Of a DNA stretch of 64,000 nucleotides, positions 12,507 to 25,160 are shown in pieces. Source of the DNA: Endomychus coccineus (taxonomy: Eukaryota; Arthropoda; Insecta; Coleoptera; Endomychidae); the NCBI GenBank assembly GCA_958510875.1, contig OY294068.1:198238315-198302314 (forward strand), written 5' to 3'. Each line of letters starts with the position of its first letter. Positions within the stretch are counted from its first letter, which is position 1. The notes under the pieces are model-generated. The model did no database searches and had not been told where the DNA came from. It was given only the letters and a program-made list of their open reading frames with translations. A program made the translations under genes and the position numbers.

Positions 12507-13281
12507 CTTTCTATTTGGAGAAGAATGAACTAAATCATAGAGAAAACACACCCCAACAACTGTGATGCCGGTTTCTTTACTAAACATGGAAGCTGCTGAT
12601 AATAAGATACATAGAACCAGATAAGTCCACATCTTTATGTTGTTGCTTGAATCCGTTGTATTGACATTTTCTGGATTCGAAGAAATCTGTTGTTTTTTCA
12701 CAATCGATAATCCGTTCAAATCGCTGTGTAAATTATTGTTCAGCCTTTTGGGCCATCGGCAACTCGTAACATTATTGTGCAAAGTATACACGAATTTCTG
12801 ATATTTATTATTGACTTGTTTCGAATTGTCTTGTTTCAATTTGAAATTGTTGTTACAGCAAATGCTATCACGAAGCTTAACGTGACTTATGAACGCCAGA
12901 AATGAGAGTAAGTAGAAATTACAAGCTGCTAGATCCGCCCTACCGACTACGCCAGCCACCGTTTCAGTATGTACAGGATGAGTGGCGAACGTTAGACCTG
13001 TTATGGCAGGTCCGATGGAATGCTTCGATTTTGGAAGAACGTGTCTGGCGACTTTCACCAGCAGTGCCGTAGATAGACAATGCAGTAGTACGTTCACTAA
13101 ATGATAACCCCACGGCTGGAAACCGCCGAGGAGATGGTTCATGCGAAACGTGAGCACGCACAATGGTCTGTAGGAGCCATGCGATCCACTGTCTGATAGG
13201 GGGGTTCCCCAGAAATCGTTGGAGAAGAGATGCAACCATGAATTCGTTGGTAAGAGGTCTGGATTGCTCAATATAGCACGC
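12507..13281 (-). CDS. TMTC1: TMTC1-like O-mannosyltransferase, second coding exon
   Basis: Transmembrane and TPR-containing (TMTC) proteins are ER membrane mannosyltransferases of the GT-C fold that O-mannosylate cadherins. This exon of 258 codons plus one split codon carries the N-terminal family signature: NPDLLP, NDFWGTPL, SGSH, SYRPLCVLTFRMNHLLGG, GYHLVNVLLHCLS, HPVHTETVAGVVGRADLAA, then a hydrophobic helix and MFSKETGITVVGVCFLYDL. The KETGITV form resembles TMTC1 more than TMTC2-4, which have KEQG. Splice sites are clear: a pyrimidine tract plus CAG just above 13281 and AAG|GTAAGT at 12507. An insert of about 70 residues rich in N, K and S separates two membrane segments and is longer than I expect for the family. 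The TPR half is not in this window, so the gene continues leftwards. Confidence 0.93.
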
Positions 13282-14225
13282 CTGGAACAAAAAAAAGGAA
13301 TCAGTACATGCTATGAAGAAGAATTCAGATATTTAGACGTTTCCACATACTAAATTTAATGAGGACCTCTGACCAGTGGAGCTAATCATCTAGACTTGAG
13401 ATCCCATATCCCAAAATTGATAGTGTCCGTAATTGAGATGATGCTCAAAGGGTTTCTTATGCCCGCCTCATCTGTAATAACATACCCACAGCAAAATCCA
13501 TTGAGTTATACTTAAATAAGAAGTTGAACCAGTTATTAATTTATTATTACCATCTTTTGTGCGAACAGCTTACACCCGAAGGAACTGTTACCACCTTTGG
13601 TTCCACTGCCGATTGAACTTATATAATGCAAATGATTGGAAACAGCTGGAGGAGTGTCAAAACATCAAATTAAACCCTATGTCCTGGCGATGAAAGTTGT
13701 TGTATTGACAGGAATAATTGAAAAACAAACTGATACAAATAGGTTCTATATTCTTTGTCTTATTATACTATTGTCTTGTATTACTTCACAGGATGAACAG
13801 TAAAACTCTACCATGTATTTAGAAGGTTGGGCGTGGTCATGTCTATGTGCGATGCGATTGTATTCACTGACTGTTCTTTATATTCCCTATGTTGTCTATG
13901 ATTATTTCTGGATTGTTTAAGCTCAATTTTATATGCTGACATTTTTTGTTGTTTTTTGTTACTAAGAAACATGAAAGATGTAAATAACAAGAGACTTTAA
14001 TATTATATAGAATGGATACAATAATGAGAGTGCTCGCGATCGTTCATAAAGAGATACAAGATTATGAGTATTCCCAGTCTTAAATTCCGTCTTAATTTAG
14101 AAAGGATGTAGAAACGAAAAAAAAGCAATTCATTAAATTCGGATTTATCTGCAGCTGAGGGTTTGCATTATTATCCCCAAATAGTATTTAAGCAGGCCCA
14201 TTTTGATTTATAATTTAGTTTATAG

Positions 14226-14262
14226 TTTACTCTAATGATACTTGGTAGACGAAAAGTCCTCA
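14226..14262 (+). ncRNA. Hammerhead-ribozyme-like motif, family B copy 1
   Basis: TACT-CTAATGAT-(ACTTGGTAGAC)-GAAA-AGTC-CTC-AGTACT matches the type I hammerhead order: core box CUGANGA, stem II, GAAA, short stem III, cleavage triplet GUC, stem I. The first box has G to A (CTAATGA) and stem II has lost bases on its 5' side, so this copy is probably inactive. TACT before the core pairs with AGTA after it. Followed directly by dispersed repeat D. Confidence 0.45.
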
Positions 14263-14282
14263 GTACTTCACAGTATTTTTAA

Positions 14283-14362
14283 TGCATAAGGGTGATTATT
14301 TCTTATCTGTAGTGTTATAGTGTATCCACAGTGTGAACTCTTCTACAGTTTATTAACTAGTA
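14283..14362 (+). repeat. Dispersed repeat D, copy 1
   Basis: AAGGGTGATTATTTCTTATC followed by GTGTTATAGTGTATCCACAG recurs at 27970-28040 and 46815-46895 on the same strand. Here it directly follows hammerhead-like motif B1, which suggests it is part of the same PLE-type terminal repeat. Confidence 0.7.
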
Positions 14363-16169
14363 CATATTTTGTCCTGAGTGTCGAATAAGAAAATGTTGAG
14401 ATTTTGAGCGATACGCATACTGTGCAGAAAATAAGTATTGACAGAAAACAATTTGATGGCGGGTGTCCGGAAAATGGTCCATACAATCCTAAGGGACCGC
14501 CACGTTGTTTGTAATCTTTGTCAATATGACAGAATCGTACCGTCGGTGGCGACTCATTAAACACTCTTGATGTTATAATCAATCATGAGAAAATCGTCTG
14601 TCGCAAAGTTGATTAAAAAGATTCTGACATATTCAGGTCAGCACAACGTGCTACGGCAAAAGAAAATATAAAGCCGAATTATTGGGTATTAGACTTTCAA
14701 CATAATGGATTAATGGATACATTAGTACAGTCTAATTAATGTTTCATTAACATTCTCCGGAAAGAAAATGCATAATGTATAACCCTTTGATCAATAATCC
14801 ATGTTTTTGAGCTTGTAGCCACGGTGACAATCTCTGCCACTGCCATATTCGTTCCTTTCAATTCGAAGTATATTCCTGAATTATCCTTTTTAAATAATTT
14901 GTATAAGGTTAATGTATATATCTGTATATTTGTATACTGTTAAAATACTTCTGGCAATGTTGCTGTGCAACGAAATATGTTAAGTGAATATATCAAACTA
15001 GTGTTGCCGCTTGGAGAATAGATAAATAGTATAGGCAAATCATTTGATTTGGATAAATTTCGAAATAGTCCAGTCAATAAAGCTGTAAAATGACCAAAGT
15101 CTGTTATTTGAGTTCTACAAAATGAGTATCGATGAAACCTTGTTCAATGAGTTAGTAATGACGTCAATAGAAAAGCTAAAAATGAAATGCGAAAATGATC
15201 GGAAAGTGGAAAACACAGGATCCTCAACTTATAGAATTTAAGAAATCATTGGCCCGCTGTTATAATAATAAATTATAGAATTGATGAACAAGTTATTTTG
15301 CCAATTCAGATAAATTTTGCAATATAATGACGTCTTGACACGTCTTTATCTATTTCTCATTATTTGCAATATATTTTCCGTTCCTATGATTGATCTAGGA
15401 TCACAGTCAATGTTAGATTATCATAGTATTATAGAATAAGTTAGTATTCCGTTGGAGTAGAAGTTCCATTTCAAAGGAGGAAATGTATTTAAGTCAAAGC
15501 TGTAGTCTTGATATTCTTAATAAAAGCGTAATGCGCTACTGCACAGAGCGAAACATTTAATATTAGGAGAACGGGGAATTGTACGCGGTTATTTGTAAAG
15601 GGCAATTTTTAGCACACACAATGAAACTCCGAGCTTGAGTTTTCGTTTGTAGAGCGGAAGAACGGCGAACGTTCTAAATTGCATATCGCAGCTAAGAAGT
15701 TAGATTATATTTAGTGACGAAATAAGGGAACGCGTAGAAGTACCAGAGATTATCATTATATCACGCGATGGAGAAGCCGGGATTTAGCCTTGCTCCACTT
15801 GTGTCGTTTGCAGGATCAGCTTTAAACCCAGAAACGTATCGACTAGTTTACGAAGAAAAGCATATATCAGAGGAAATTAGGGTAGTTTGGAAAGAGAATA
15901 CTTATAATTAACTTTTCTCGGATGTGGAGACGTTTGGTTTCGACTCGACGTAGAAACGGTATTGGATCTAATGCAAAGACAAGGCAACACATCTTTTATG
16001 TTTCAATCTACCAAATTTCTGACTATGAATGTTAAATATCCGGGTTAAAATTGAATGAAAATCAAATTATGTTGACTGGTTGCCCAGAAGTACCGCATCT
16101 GATTCGTCTCTCGTTGACGTGGTATTTCTGAGTAAATCTGATATCCTGATATCCTCTATAGTACAAGAT

Positions 16170-16560
16170 CTGAACGCTCGACAGTGACGCTATGAGCCAG
16201 ACGCATCCTGTGAAGTATGGTAATCAAATCCCTGACGCTCATACTACGCAATATGGGGTTCTACAGGGATGAATAATTTGACCTTCATTCTTCATAATTT
16301 ATTTAAACGATCTGCCTATTAATCTAGGCCAAACTGTTGAACGGCTGATGATGCAACTCACTTAGCCACTGGCAAAACTGGACAAGAAACACTTATTAAA
16401 CTAGAACTGTCTGAGTGCATATTGTTACTGAATTCACTTCTGCCTATGTCTTCAGTGCCATTGAAATTCCGTGAAGCTCCACAGTATGTGTACTGCAATG
16501 AATATGTAGTCGATATCTTGCTACCGTTCTATGTGTAGTCATTTTTGAATGCATCAGTTT
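16170..16560 (+). pseudogene. Non-LTR retrotransposon reverse transcriptase fragment
   Basis: After several stops and one frameshift, the reading gives RT palm motifs: QYGVLQG (16250-16270), then FIIYLNDLPINLGQ, then after a one-base shift ADDATHLATGKTGQE (about 16345-16390) with the catalytic DD pair. Spacing fits the Jockey/CR1-type RT. It is heavily decayed and inside the TMTC1 intron. The sequence upstream (15600-16160) may be more of the same element but I cannot read it. Confidence 0.75.
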
Positions 16561-17129
16561 AAAGGATGCTGTTATTATGTTTTTCGCGATTACTAGTTGT
16601 CAGAAGGCTTGTCGAAAAACGAGGGTGTAATTTTTGTTTTTATTATATTCACATAATGAAATGACATAGTATTAATAGTTGTTTTGGTGAGTTGGGTGTT
16701 ATCTAGCAATGATGTTAGAATTTGTGGGATTGAAGATACTCTTCTGGAAGAGTAGGCCTGTAAAATTTGGCGGGCATTGTCGATTTTATTGACTGGTTTG
16801 TTAGGGTTGGTAGATTCTCTGCTAGAATATGTGAGAAGAAGCTGCACGCATCGTAGGCAAAGAGGCAGCTCATGTGATTCACAGTATAAAGAAAGAAAGA
16901 AAGTGAGGCTGGATTCAAAGGCCCAAGGCAAATTAGAATTGGAGAGTTGTGAATTGTGTTTAGGATTTTTAGCTAGATATCGTGTATCCATATTCATAAT
17001 TTAAGACCATTATTTCATCTATTCGATTCGGTTCACATTCTCAAATTTATAACCACATCCCAATTTTGACTCGGGAGTCGACGACATTGCCTCATTTTAT
17101 GCTTCAATGAAATTCATGAACAAGAATAT

Positions 17130-17575
17130 GATCAAACATTGAAATTTACATATTCTTTGAATTTTAGAGCAGTCTATCGTAAAAGTTTGGAACGTCCAAG
17201 TGTTAAACAGCCCTCAAGATATTCATTGAGTATATTATACAGGCTCTACTTCGATTTGGTCCAACTACCTCCTTTAAAAGGCAACGATTTTCCAGAAACC
17301 TATCCAAAAAGGTGGCTTAGAGTTTTTAAAAGAAATTACCCAAATTTTGTTACATAGTTCCAGTAGCTTATTTAGACTGTATGTAGATACATTCCTGAAG
17401 AAACTGAATTTGGCCAACTGGATATTTATATTTTGATTGCTTCCTGTTTTGTCCTTTGCTCCTGTAGCTATCTGTAATTTTAATTTCTATTTTGAAATGC
17501 ATTTGTGACTAGTGTTGAATTGCTTGAAATTTTATTGAATAAACATCCATCTACCTATCTATCTCTCCATCTAAG
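17130..17575 (+). pseudogene. Possible LINE 3' end
   Basis: An open frame at 17139-17357 (MKFTYSLNFRAVYRKS to NYPNFVT) has no family I recognise. The stretch then runs to AATAAACATCC and a short CTAT/CTCT-rich tail at 17549-17571. That tail resembles the (TATC)n tail that ends the clear LINE at 33249-33966, so a LINE 3' end is the best guess. Confidence 0.35.
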
Positions 17576-17684
17576 GAAATAGCCACATTGAAGATAGACT
17601 AATCTCCGTTAGACCGTTCCAAACGAACAAAATAGTGAAAAATCTTGTCTTCCGGATGGATTCCGCGTCACAATAGCTCGACTT

Positions 17685-17731
17685 GATGCCGACGTTTCGC
17701 CAACCATTACAGGTGGCATCTTCAGGGCAGG
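17685..17731 (-). ncRNA. Hammerhead-ribozyme-like motif, family A copy 1
   Basis: Minus strand reads TGCC-CTGAAGA-T-GCCA...TGGC-GAAAC-GTC-GGCA. The outer TGCC/GGCA can form stem I, GCCA/TGGC stem II, and GUC is the usual cleavage triplet. Stem III is minimal (AC/GU with no loop), so any self-cleavage would need a dimer. A copy on the plus strand at 27578-27626 shares about 100 bp with it, including both flanks. Confidence 0.5.
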
Positions 17732-18627
17732 CTTGAGGCTTGAACTGATTTTTCAAGATTAGCTGTCCGCGGAAGTCTACTATCCAAGAACAAAATAGTG
17801 TACATGTCTTCTCCATTAATATGTTCTCGATGGTTTAGCTTCTCAATTCGATACCTATAGTTCGTAAGAATCGCGCAGGGGTGATTTCAGATGAAAAATG
17901 AATGATCCATTTCTGACTCGAGGGTGTGTAGAGCGTGGCATATTTCCCATCAGAGAGCGATTATTTCATAGTCGAGCTAGCAATGTGAATTGCTTCTAGA
18001 TTCTAGAGGACAATTACGTCTACCGGGCATTGAAAACTTTCACGTAAGTTGTTTAACCTGGCAACGGATAGAACAATTGCAGACTGCAATAATCCGAAAC
18101 GAGTTCCGCAATATGGAGTCTTAATTACGTCTGCTCGAAAATGCACTACAATTCAACTGGCACCTAACTTGAAACAGCTCTAGTTATGGTATTATCGATA
18201 ATTCAGACATGACTCACAAAGGTACAAAATCGATGGAATCGTCTCTGAACGGATAACAACACTATTGACAGTGTAAACAAAACTTTACTACTTTTTGATT
18301 TACTCGTTTGAGGGTGAAAACATATCACAACACCCAATTTTGCCGAGTAGTATGAATAATTGCTGTTCTGTTCTTTAGAGGGTGATGATTCATGTTATTA
18401 GGCCTTAGTTTCAACCCGAGAAGTCGATCAATCACGTTTCACACCTTTAGAACTTGAACATTTCATAGATGTTGACGATTATTACAATTCACGTCATTCT
18501 GGGATCGAAGGAACCGAATATTGGAAACTACTAACTAAGTTTAGAACCTTCGAATTCTATAATATCGTGTGTTAGCTCCACAAATAATTGTTACTTTTGA
18601 TCTATTCACTTCTGGAAATTGTGAAGA

Positions 18628-18930
18628 TTCGCTTCTTGCGGTAAAGTCTACATTGGTGAAACAGGTCATACGGTAGCTACTGGTGTGACAGAACATGATC
18701 GCGCAGTACAAGACTTCGTGACACCAGTAGATCTGCACTTGCGGAACACAAGTTTGACACTAATCATCAAATCCTTTTCGAAAATATAAAAATCCTAGCT
18801 CGAGCCCCAAACTTCTAAGAGCGAAAAATTCTTGAAACAATAGAAATACTGGAAGGTGAAAATAATCTGCACCATGATATTATCTTCCCTCGAAAATTCC
18901 ACTTCGCACATTATCACACACGGCAGGTTT
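18628..18930 (+). pseudogene. Penelope-like element GIY-YIG endonuclease fragment
   Basis: Translation across frameshifts gives SCGKVYIGETGHTVATGVTE, then a conserved tail with TNHQILFE, ARAPNFYERKILETIEIL and FPRKFHFAHYHTR-like segments. YIG with its C, R and H neighbours is the PLE GIY-YIG nuclease, which follows the reverse transcriptase and nicks target DNA. The RT part is not present upstream. About 115 bp downstream lies hammerhead-like motif A2, matching the known PLE order of ORF then ribozyme-bearing terminal repeat. Confidence 0.8.
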
Positions 18931-19042
18931 AGGTGCCAGAACGGAGAGTTCTGTCAGTGAACTGTGTAGCGTGAAGGTTTTTTCACACAATAAATACTGC
19001 TACTGAAACCAGAAGAATCAGTTTCTGTTCAAGCTTCAAGCC

Positions 19043-19090
19043 TTCCCTGAAGATGCCACCTGTAATGGTCGCCGAATCGTCGGCATCCCT
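19043..19090 (+). ncRNA. Hammerhead-ribozyme-like motif, family A copy 2
   Basis: CTGAAGA at 19047 is followed by GCCACC...GGTCGCC, GAATC and GTC-GGCATC. It is the same family as 17685 and 27578, but the core GAAAC has become GAATC and stem I is broken (TTCC instead of TGCC), so it should not cleave. It sits at the 3' end of the PLE fragment 18628-18930. Confidence 0.45.
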
Positions 19091-19459
19091 AACACACATA
19101 AAGTTGTAAATTTATTAGTGAAAAAAACCTTGGGACAAATCTGCAGATGTTTTATCATATTGTCGATGGTAAAAAATAGTAATTTGCTATTTATACAAAG
19201 TTGCGTATCGCGCATGAGGTTGCAAGTTAGCAGATACGCTGTAATCGACGATTGTAAGATTTGAAACTGATATTCAAAGCTTGTTTGAGGAACCATTTTT
19301 TCCGACAAAATTTTAAATATTGAAACAAAACGTTCCGCCCGAAGCAAAAGGTTTCAAATTTATGATTCTCTCCGGAACATTTTTTTTTATGAAAATACTA
19401 TTGATGAAGCCTGTTAGGGTGAAATGTTCTGGTAGAATAATATCTCTCCCTCGGGGGGG

Positions 19460-20330
19460 TCAACATTGAAAAATATAAGAAGATAGGCCTCTGCAACATT
19501 CGAGGTCTTAGCTAAAACATGAATGACGTTCATTACTTCCTGCATCAGACGGATAAAACCAGACAAACTGGTTTTAACTGAGGCGCAGCTAAACCCATCC
19601 ACCAACACAACCTATATGCTCTGCCATGGCTACGAGTTCCATACTCGTTCCAGATTCAAAGGAGATATTTGTCTCTATTCCAGAATAGCCACCGAGAAGA
19701 GAATCTAGAACTACAGGAATTCGATGTGATGATGTGGTTCAAGCTTGATAATCACGAACAGACATAATTACTCTGTTGACTCTATTCATCACCAAATAAA
19801 CTAACTCATGGTGAACTCTTTGAATTTCTTCCTCTGAAACTGGACCTCATTCAGCAGAACTATCCACTAGCTAAAATTTTCATCATGGTGGATTTCAAAA
19901 TTCACAATTCTGCTGGATTCGAGTCATTACCTATGGTCTCGAGCAGTTAATTTATGAACCAACAACTATCCTTATGACAATACGCTTGACTTATTCCTCA
20001 CTAACAATTTGGATCACATTGGGAAACTCGGACCAATCACTACGATCTGTGTCTATATCACTACAAGAATCAATCCAACACCTCCACGCACAGTTTGGCA
20101 TTACAATTTAGCAGACTGGGATGGTCTTCGCATGTTCTTCTGCGAGTTTCCTTGGAGGAGCTTATGTATTGAATCTGATGACCCAACGCAATGTGCCACA
20201 GAGATCTCGAATATTATCAGGCTATGAATAGAAAATTACATTCCCCATACCAACAAATCACCATCATCTAGTGAACGATGGTTCAAGGGCCGTCGCTTCA
20301 AAACGAAGAGCATGCCATCGTTGACCCGAT
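19460..20330 (+). pseudogene. LINE (Jockey/CR1 type) APE endonuclease region
   Basis: Pieced together over several frames: LCNIRGLS (start of the endonuclease domain), KLVLTEAQLNPSTNTTY (catalytic E region), GYEFHTRSRFKGDICLYSR, a decayed MGDFNIHNSA-like stretch (about 19885-19915, reading MVDFKIHNSA here), then SDH-like residues. An intact connector frame at 20009-20227 follows (PPRTVWHYNLADWDGLRMFF, then ESDDPTQCATEISNIIRL). Nicking endonucleases of this type prime LINE integration. Multiple stops. The fragment at 22070-22265 may be the next part of the same element. Confidence 0.75.
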
Positions 20331-22069
20331 AACCCATGTCTTGAGATTGGAACAGAATATGTTGAAGCCAGACACTGTAACGGGTTGCGTTACGGGATTG
20401 TATAAAACTTGATAATGAACAGATTAGATTTCTTTTCGGCTAGCAAACTTGTCATATAATTATTTAAAGACATCTGCCGGTCAATAACATCGACTATGGA
20501 AACTAGCATTCCTGATGTGTGATGTCGCTATATCGCGAAGTGGGAGGTAGAATAACGGAAGTCGAAGAGAATGCATTGTGGTGTTAAACTTTAATAGGGT
20601 GAGTCGAGATTTATATTTCATATTCTTTACATACATTTTCTTAATTTTTGCTTCCGAAATATGATGCACATCAGGCTACATATAATTTGATTTAGATTTG
20701 TTATTAAACGTCTGAATGTACAGTACCTGAATGTGATTATATTTTGGAGGAAGTTTACTCGACTTATCCTAAGACACACAATCAGATTTGCATTTAGCAT
20801 GCCAGGTATATCATTTTCATCATTACAGGGATTGTTGTAGTCATTGTATGAAATTACTCTAACGAGACGTGGGCAGTAGATGCAGACAATATTTAATTTC
20901 CACCTTTTTACTTGACCCCGCAATTTGTGCACATGGTAGTTGCGCGATTCTGTAGATCGCCATTTTGTTATCCTAGTACAAGATACATAGGATGGTCTTA
21001 TTAGACCAACGTGCAGTAAAGATTGATAAGGGTGAACACGGAACAAATAACCTAATTACTGCTTATTAGGTATACATATATTTATGACACTGTCACGCCG
21101 TTTGGGAGTTAATACAGTTTACATTATCAATCCACGTGTACAATTCATTTCAAGCAAACCAGAATGCTATGCTAACTAGCAAATTTCAACCTTTCAAATA
21201 ATATTCTTTCAGATACAATTTTAATTATTATTCTTTCAGTCACATGTTAACTTTTTGCTAATTTTAAAAATCAATTGTAATCGTTTATTTCTTTCAGATT
21301 AAATTAAATTCTTGCCTAAATTGATATCTCGTCAAGATATCCATTTTGTATTAGTGTTTTCGCAATTTGGGAATGATAACATTATCGGTTGTGGAATCAC
21401 CTGGTTATTCCAACCGACGGTGTTGCTTGTCCTTTTGATCTCAAGTCAGGTACTGTTCGTTCTTTGAAATTACAGGGTTTGAACGTCTGAGGTTCCTCAC
21501 CCCTTCACTCCAAGGCGGTTTAGTGACTTTCCTGACAGGACTCCCTACGAGTTCCAAGGAGGCTAACATTTTCTTGTTTGAATGACCATAATTTCATTCT
21601 CTGATTTTGTTGTTTACCCGAAGTTGTATTCCACTAATTTTTATAGAATCATTCGAGGTCTACTGTAAGTCCTCTTATTGGATATTTCGTTCTTTTCAAT
21701 TTAATAATTCATTTAATTTTATAATTGTTTTCTTAAAACTCAATTTATGTTACAATTTGATTTAATTCAATAATTGTTTTTCTACGAATTCAATATTATT
21801 TATATTTCCAATTGTTATTCAAAAAAATTTGTAATTTAATTTTCTTTATAATTCAAATTCTGATGGAATATACGAATTGTTAAATTGAACTTGTACTGTT
21901 TTTCTGAATGTCCATCGACTGTTAAACCATCTCGTAGTGCTTGTATTCTTGACTGTGAATTCATTTAGTTTTATAGTTTTTTTTTAAGCAGTTGGCGCTT
22001 GGGCAATTCACCAGTCTTGAATCACAAGGCACGTTTCACTACGAGCCCTGAGATTAATTAATTTAAATT

Positions 22070-22265
22070 GAGCTAGTTGGGCCAATTAAAACCGACCCAA
22101 AGCGGGTCCGTTTCAACACATGAAACAATAAACGGTTCGAACGAGGCATATAATGCCAAAATAAGATCAAAACTTATCGAATACTCCAATGGCTCTCGTT
22201 CGATTTGGACTTTCGCTTCCAGTTCATTCCCTTCAACCAAAGATGATACTAGTATTTAAAAGTAG
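22070..22265 (+). pseudogene. LINE connector fragment before the RT domain
   Basis: The frame reads ...EAYNAKIRSKLIEYSNGSRS-IWTFASS-SFPS-TKDDTSI. The NAKI..KL..YS.GSR.FW pattern is the segment between endonuclease and RT in CR1/Jockey-type elements. It is open for about 60 codons, then degenerates. Probably continues the 19460-20330 remnant after a deletion or insertion. Confidence 0.55.
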
Positions 22266-24689
22266 GTAACGTAGGTGGACCGCACTCTACAATAAATAAT
22301 AAAACTTTGTATTATTAAGGTTACTTTACTTGATTGAATTTGGGGTATTCAGGTCCTCAGTATGGTTTGACAGAGATCGTCATGTGGTATTCAGATTCCT
22401 TGGGTCCGTAGCTATGGGAAGTGAAGGGATAACTTGGTGATTGTTATGGTTTATTTTAACACTTATACATCTAGATAACTTGCACTAGTACCAATCGTAG
22501 ATTTACGTGTATGTCACAGTATATTGGCATGATCTTCAGTCATACTCTTAATACATCATTGTACTACATTATACTCTATTATACTCTGCTCTATTATACT
22601 AACTTATCTTAATTACTTTCGTTAACTATTTACAAAGCATCAAGGTGGAGTCATGTCTTCTCACGAAGGTTGACATTGACTTTTCACTTCGCTGACCTAA
22701 TGTTTATGTTGCATATTTATTACCATAACATTTGTATTTACTATATCGGTAGCGTACATAGACCATGGTACCGATTCTCTGTAAGAAAGTAGAGCCAATT
22801 ATAGAATTAGTAAGTTCATGGAATCTAATAAAATAATCTCTATCATTCCATTACAAATTAATATAAGCATATCATACGACTATGATTACTTGTTTTCTTC
22901 AGAATTCTTCTCAAATTACGTACAAAAAATACACAATTATTTAAGTCCGGCCCTTCATTTACTAGTTTATTGCCAAGCTCTTGCATAGGCAATGGGTTCT
23001 TTTTTGCATTCATCAAGTCAGAACCATTTTTCGAAAAAAGAACTTTATCAGAAGATCTGAACAGACTCGAAACCATCAAAATAATCGGTCTTATAAAATT
23101 GCTGAGCTTGCTGGGTGAACTATAATTAGAATTGAGCAACAATAGTTGTTTGGCCCACTCACAAGAAACCAAAATCCAAAAAGATTAGCGTTTAACGGGA
23201 AATTTGATATTCGTGGTATGGATTAAACCTAATTGAGATTGTTCAATTTGATAGAGACTACTGGCCGGAAGCTAAATTATGGTAAACATAACTTTCCAAA
23301 GAGGCAATATTCTGTGCTGTGTTGAGTGAGAATATATTGCAGAATATAAGCGCTAGAGGGGGAGATCGGGATGGACTCATGTTATGTATCTTAAAGTCGG
23401 TGCGGTGGTACATAGATAGAGAGTTCAAAGACGGCATGCAAAGGGTTTATAAAGGGGAATACGCCAATAACATCAGAGCGTGTATACACGGGCCCTCGTT
23501 GGTCGCAAACGATGCCGGCAGAATTTAATTGAACAATTCCGTTTTGACAATCATAACACGTACGAGCGTACGTCTGTACGGTCCCTATCTATGATGTCGA
23601 GGCTACAAACGTCAAGATTGCTGTGAAACAGAGAGACATTTTACGACCGCAAATCTCACATCCATTCTTCCAAATTGAAACCAATCAGCCGAGAATTTGT
23701 TACTTTGAATTAAATGTGGCGGATGCGTCGCGGAGCACGAGATCGATTATGTTATTTGCGTTTTCGATTAGGGAACGAAAAAATTCACAGATTTCGCAAG
23801 TCTTGCAACCGTCTGAGGGTATTGGAAACATCAAAATGATGACACTTTTGTTTATTGAATTGTTTGTAAAGAAAGGCTTTTGCATGTAATCATTCCACTC
23901 GATCCTAAATGCAGAAGGCTGTAAACCTAATGAATGCCATATCAATTTAGTCTAGAACGAATTGAACTACAACAACAAAAATTGAAGTTCCGTCACTCAG
24001 CTTCTGCTTCTAATGAGTAAATCATGGAACACATAAAGCAAAGCAGATTCCATGTTCCAAATTCTCATTGAATGGAAATACGTATTTTCTCACAGTGAAG
24101 CCATATGATTTCATGGTCAAGAACTTTTGGTATACAGAAGTTACCATTTGTTTAGTCTAGAAGGGATACATGTAATGTTTGCCACTAAGGACATGGATAA
24201 CAGTAAAGTATAAAGTAGCATCTGAGCTTCAACGTCACAGATGAATTGCCAGCAAAGCCAAATGACAAAGTTTTCTACATCGCTATGAGGCTACAACAAA
24301 CTATGGATCTGCTTAAGCTAACAATATTCACTTGCATTTATGAAAGGGTGCGTGGTTTCATAACTTTCATATCCATTTGATAGAGGCTTTCGGAATTGTA
24401 GCATCTACACTAAAGCGAAGGAACTTTCGACAACAGAGGAAGTTACAGTGTAATGTATTCATAATCTTATTATGGTCATGATAGAAACCAGTAGTCTCTG
24501 CTTTTATCAGTGTGAAATTTATTTATAAATCTGATCACTTGTTTCACCAAAACAGTTGGATCCTCGGAATGGATAGTTATCGATTAAATTACATTCAAAG
24601 GTGTGATCACTCGATTTATCAGAAATATTTGTGGATAGGGTCACGATTATAACTTACGAAAATGATTTGTAAAATTATCAATAACAGGT

Positions 24690-25160
24690 GTACTATTACT
24701 ATTTCTAATATGTTTCTGTATTTCTGTATTCCAGTATTTTCAGCTCATGTGCTTTCAATTGAATGTTCAAATTGGGAGCTTGAGTAAAATTACGATTGAA
24801 TTGTAAGGAATGATTAGTGTAGACAGAAACTTCAGAGTTGTTCTTAAGATCTTAGATCAATGTTCCGTCCCGCTCGGCCAATGTAAGAGTCATCACAATT
24901 TCCCCAGTTGAGCTTATAGACTCCACAATTTTCGAATTTATTCTGAGTTTGAATTATCAATTTAAAAATGATGTGAGTTCGATATCAGTTTTCGTTGAAT
25001 GAATGTAGCTATGGTTGCTAAAGGTTTCTGAATATAAGTCACAGAAGTGAACTGTCTCAAACAAATTATGCAAGGTGACATATAAAAGAATAAGCCTTTT
25101 TCAAGCTGAGAAGCTGATTTGATGAAGTTTATGATGGCTCTATCATATCCATAGGTCAAA
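24690..25160 (-). pseudogene. Penelope-like element linker and GIY-YIG fragment
   Basis: On the minus strand: SVTYIQKPLATIATFIQRK (RT-to-nuclease linker), then in another frame FENCGVYKLNWGNCDDSYIG (GIY-YIG core, GVY...YIG), RAGRN, and a C-terminal part with EVSVYTNHSLQFNRNFTQAP and AHELKILEYRNTE. Several frameshifts and stops. Family knowledge: the nuclease partners a telomerase-like RT in PLEs. Confidence 0.78.

Noticed and set aside
16593..17004. Overlapping frames of 67-134 codons on both strands
   Set aside because: No domain, and they overlap LINE debris.
20627..21046. 139-codon minus-strand frame
   Set aside because: No recognisable family, odd composition and no splice or promoter signals. 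Most likely spurious.
22858..23172. 104-codon minus-strand frame in the TMTC1 sense direction
   Set aside because: Could be an exon by position, but exons 1 and 2 join perfectly without it and I see no domain.
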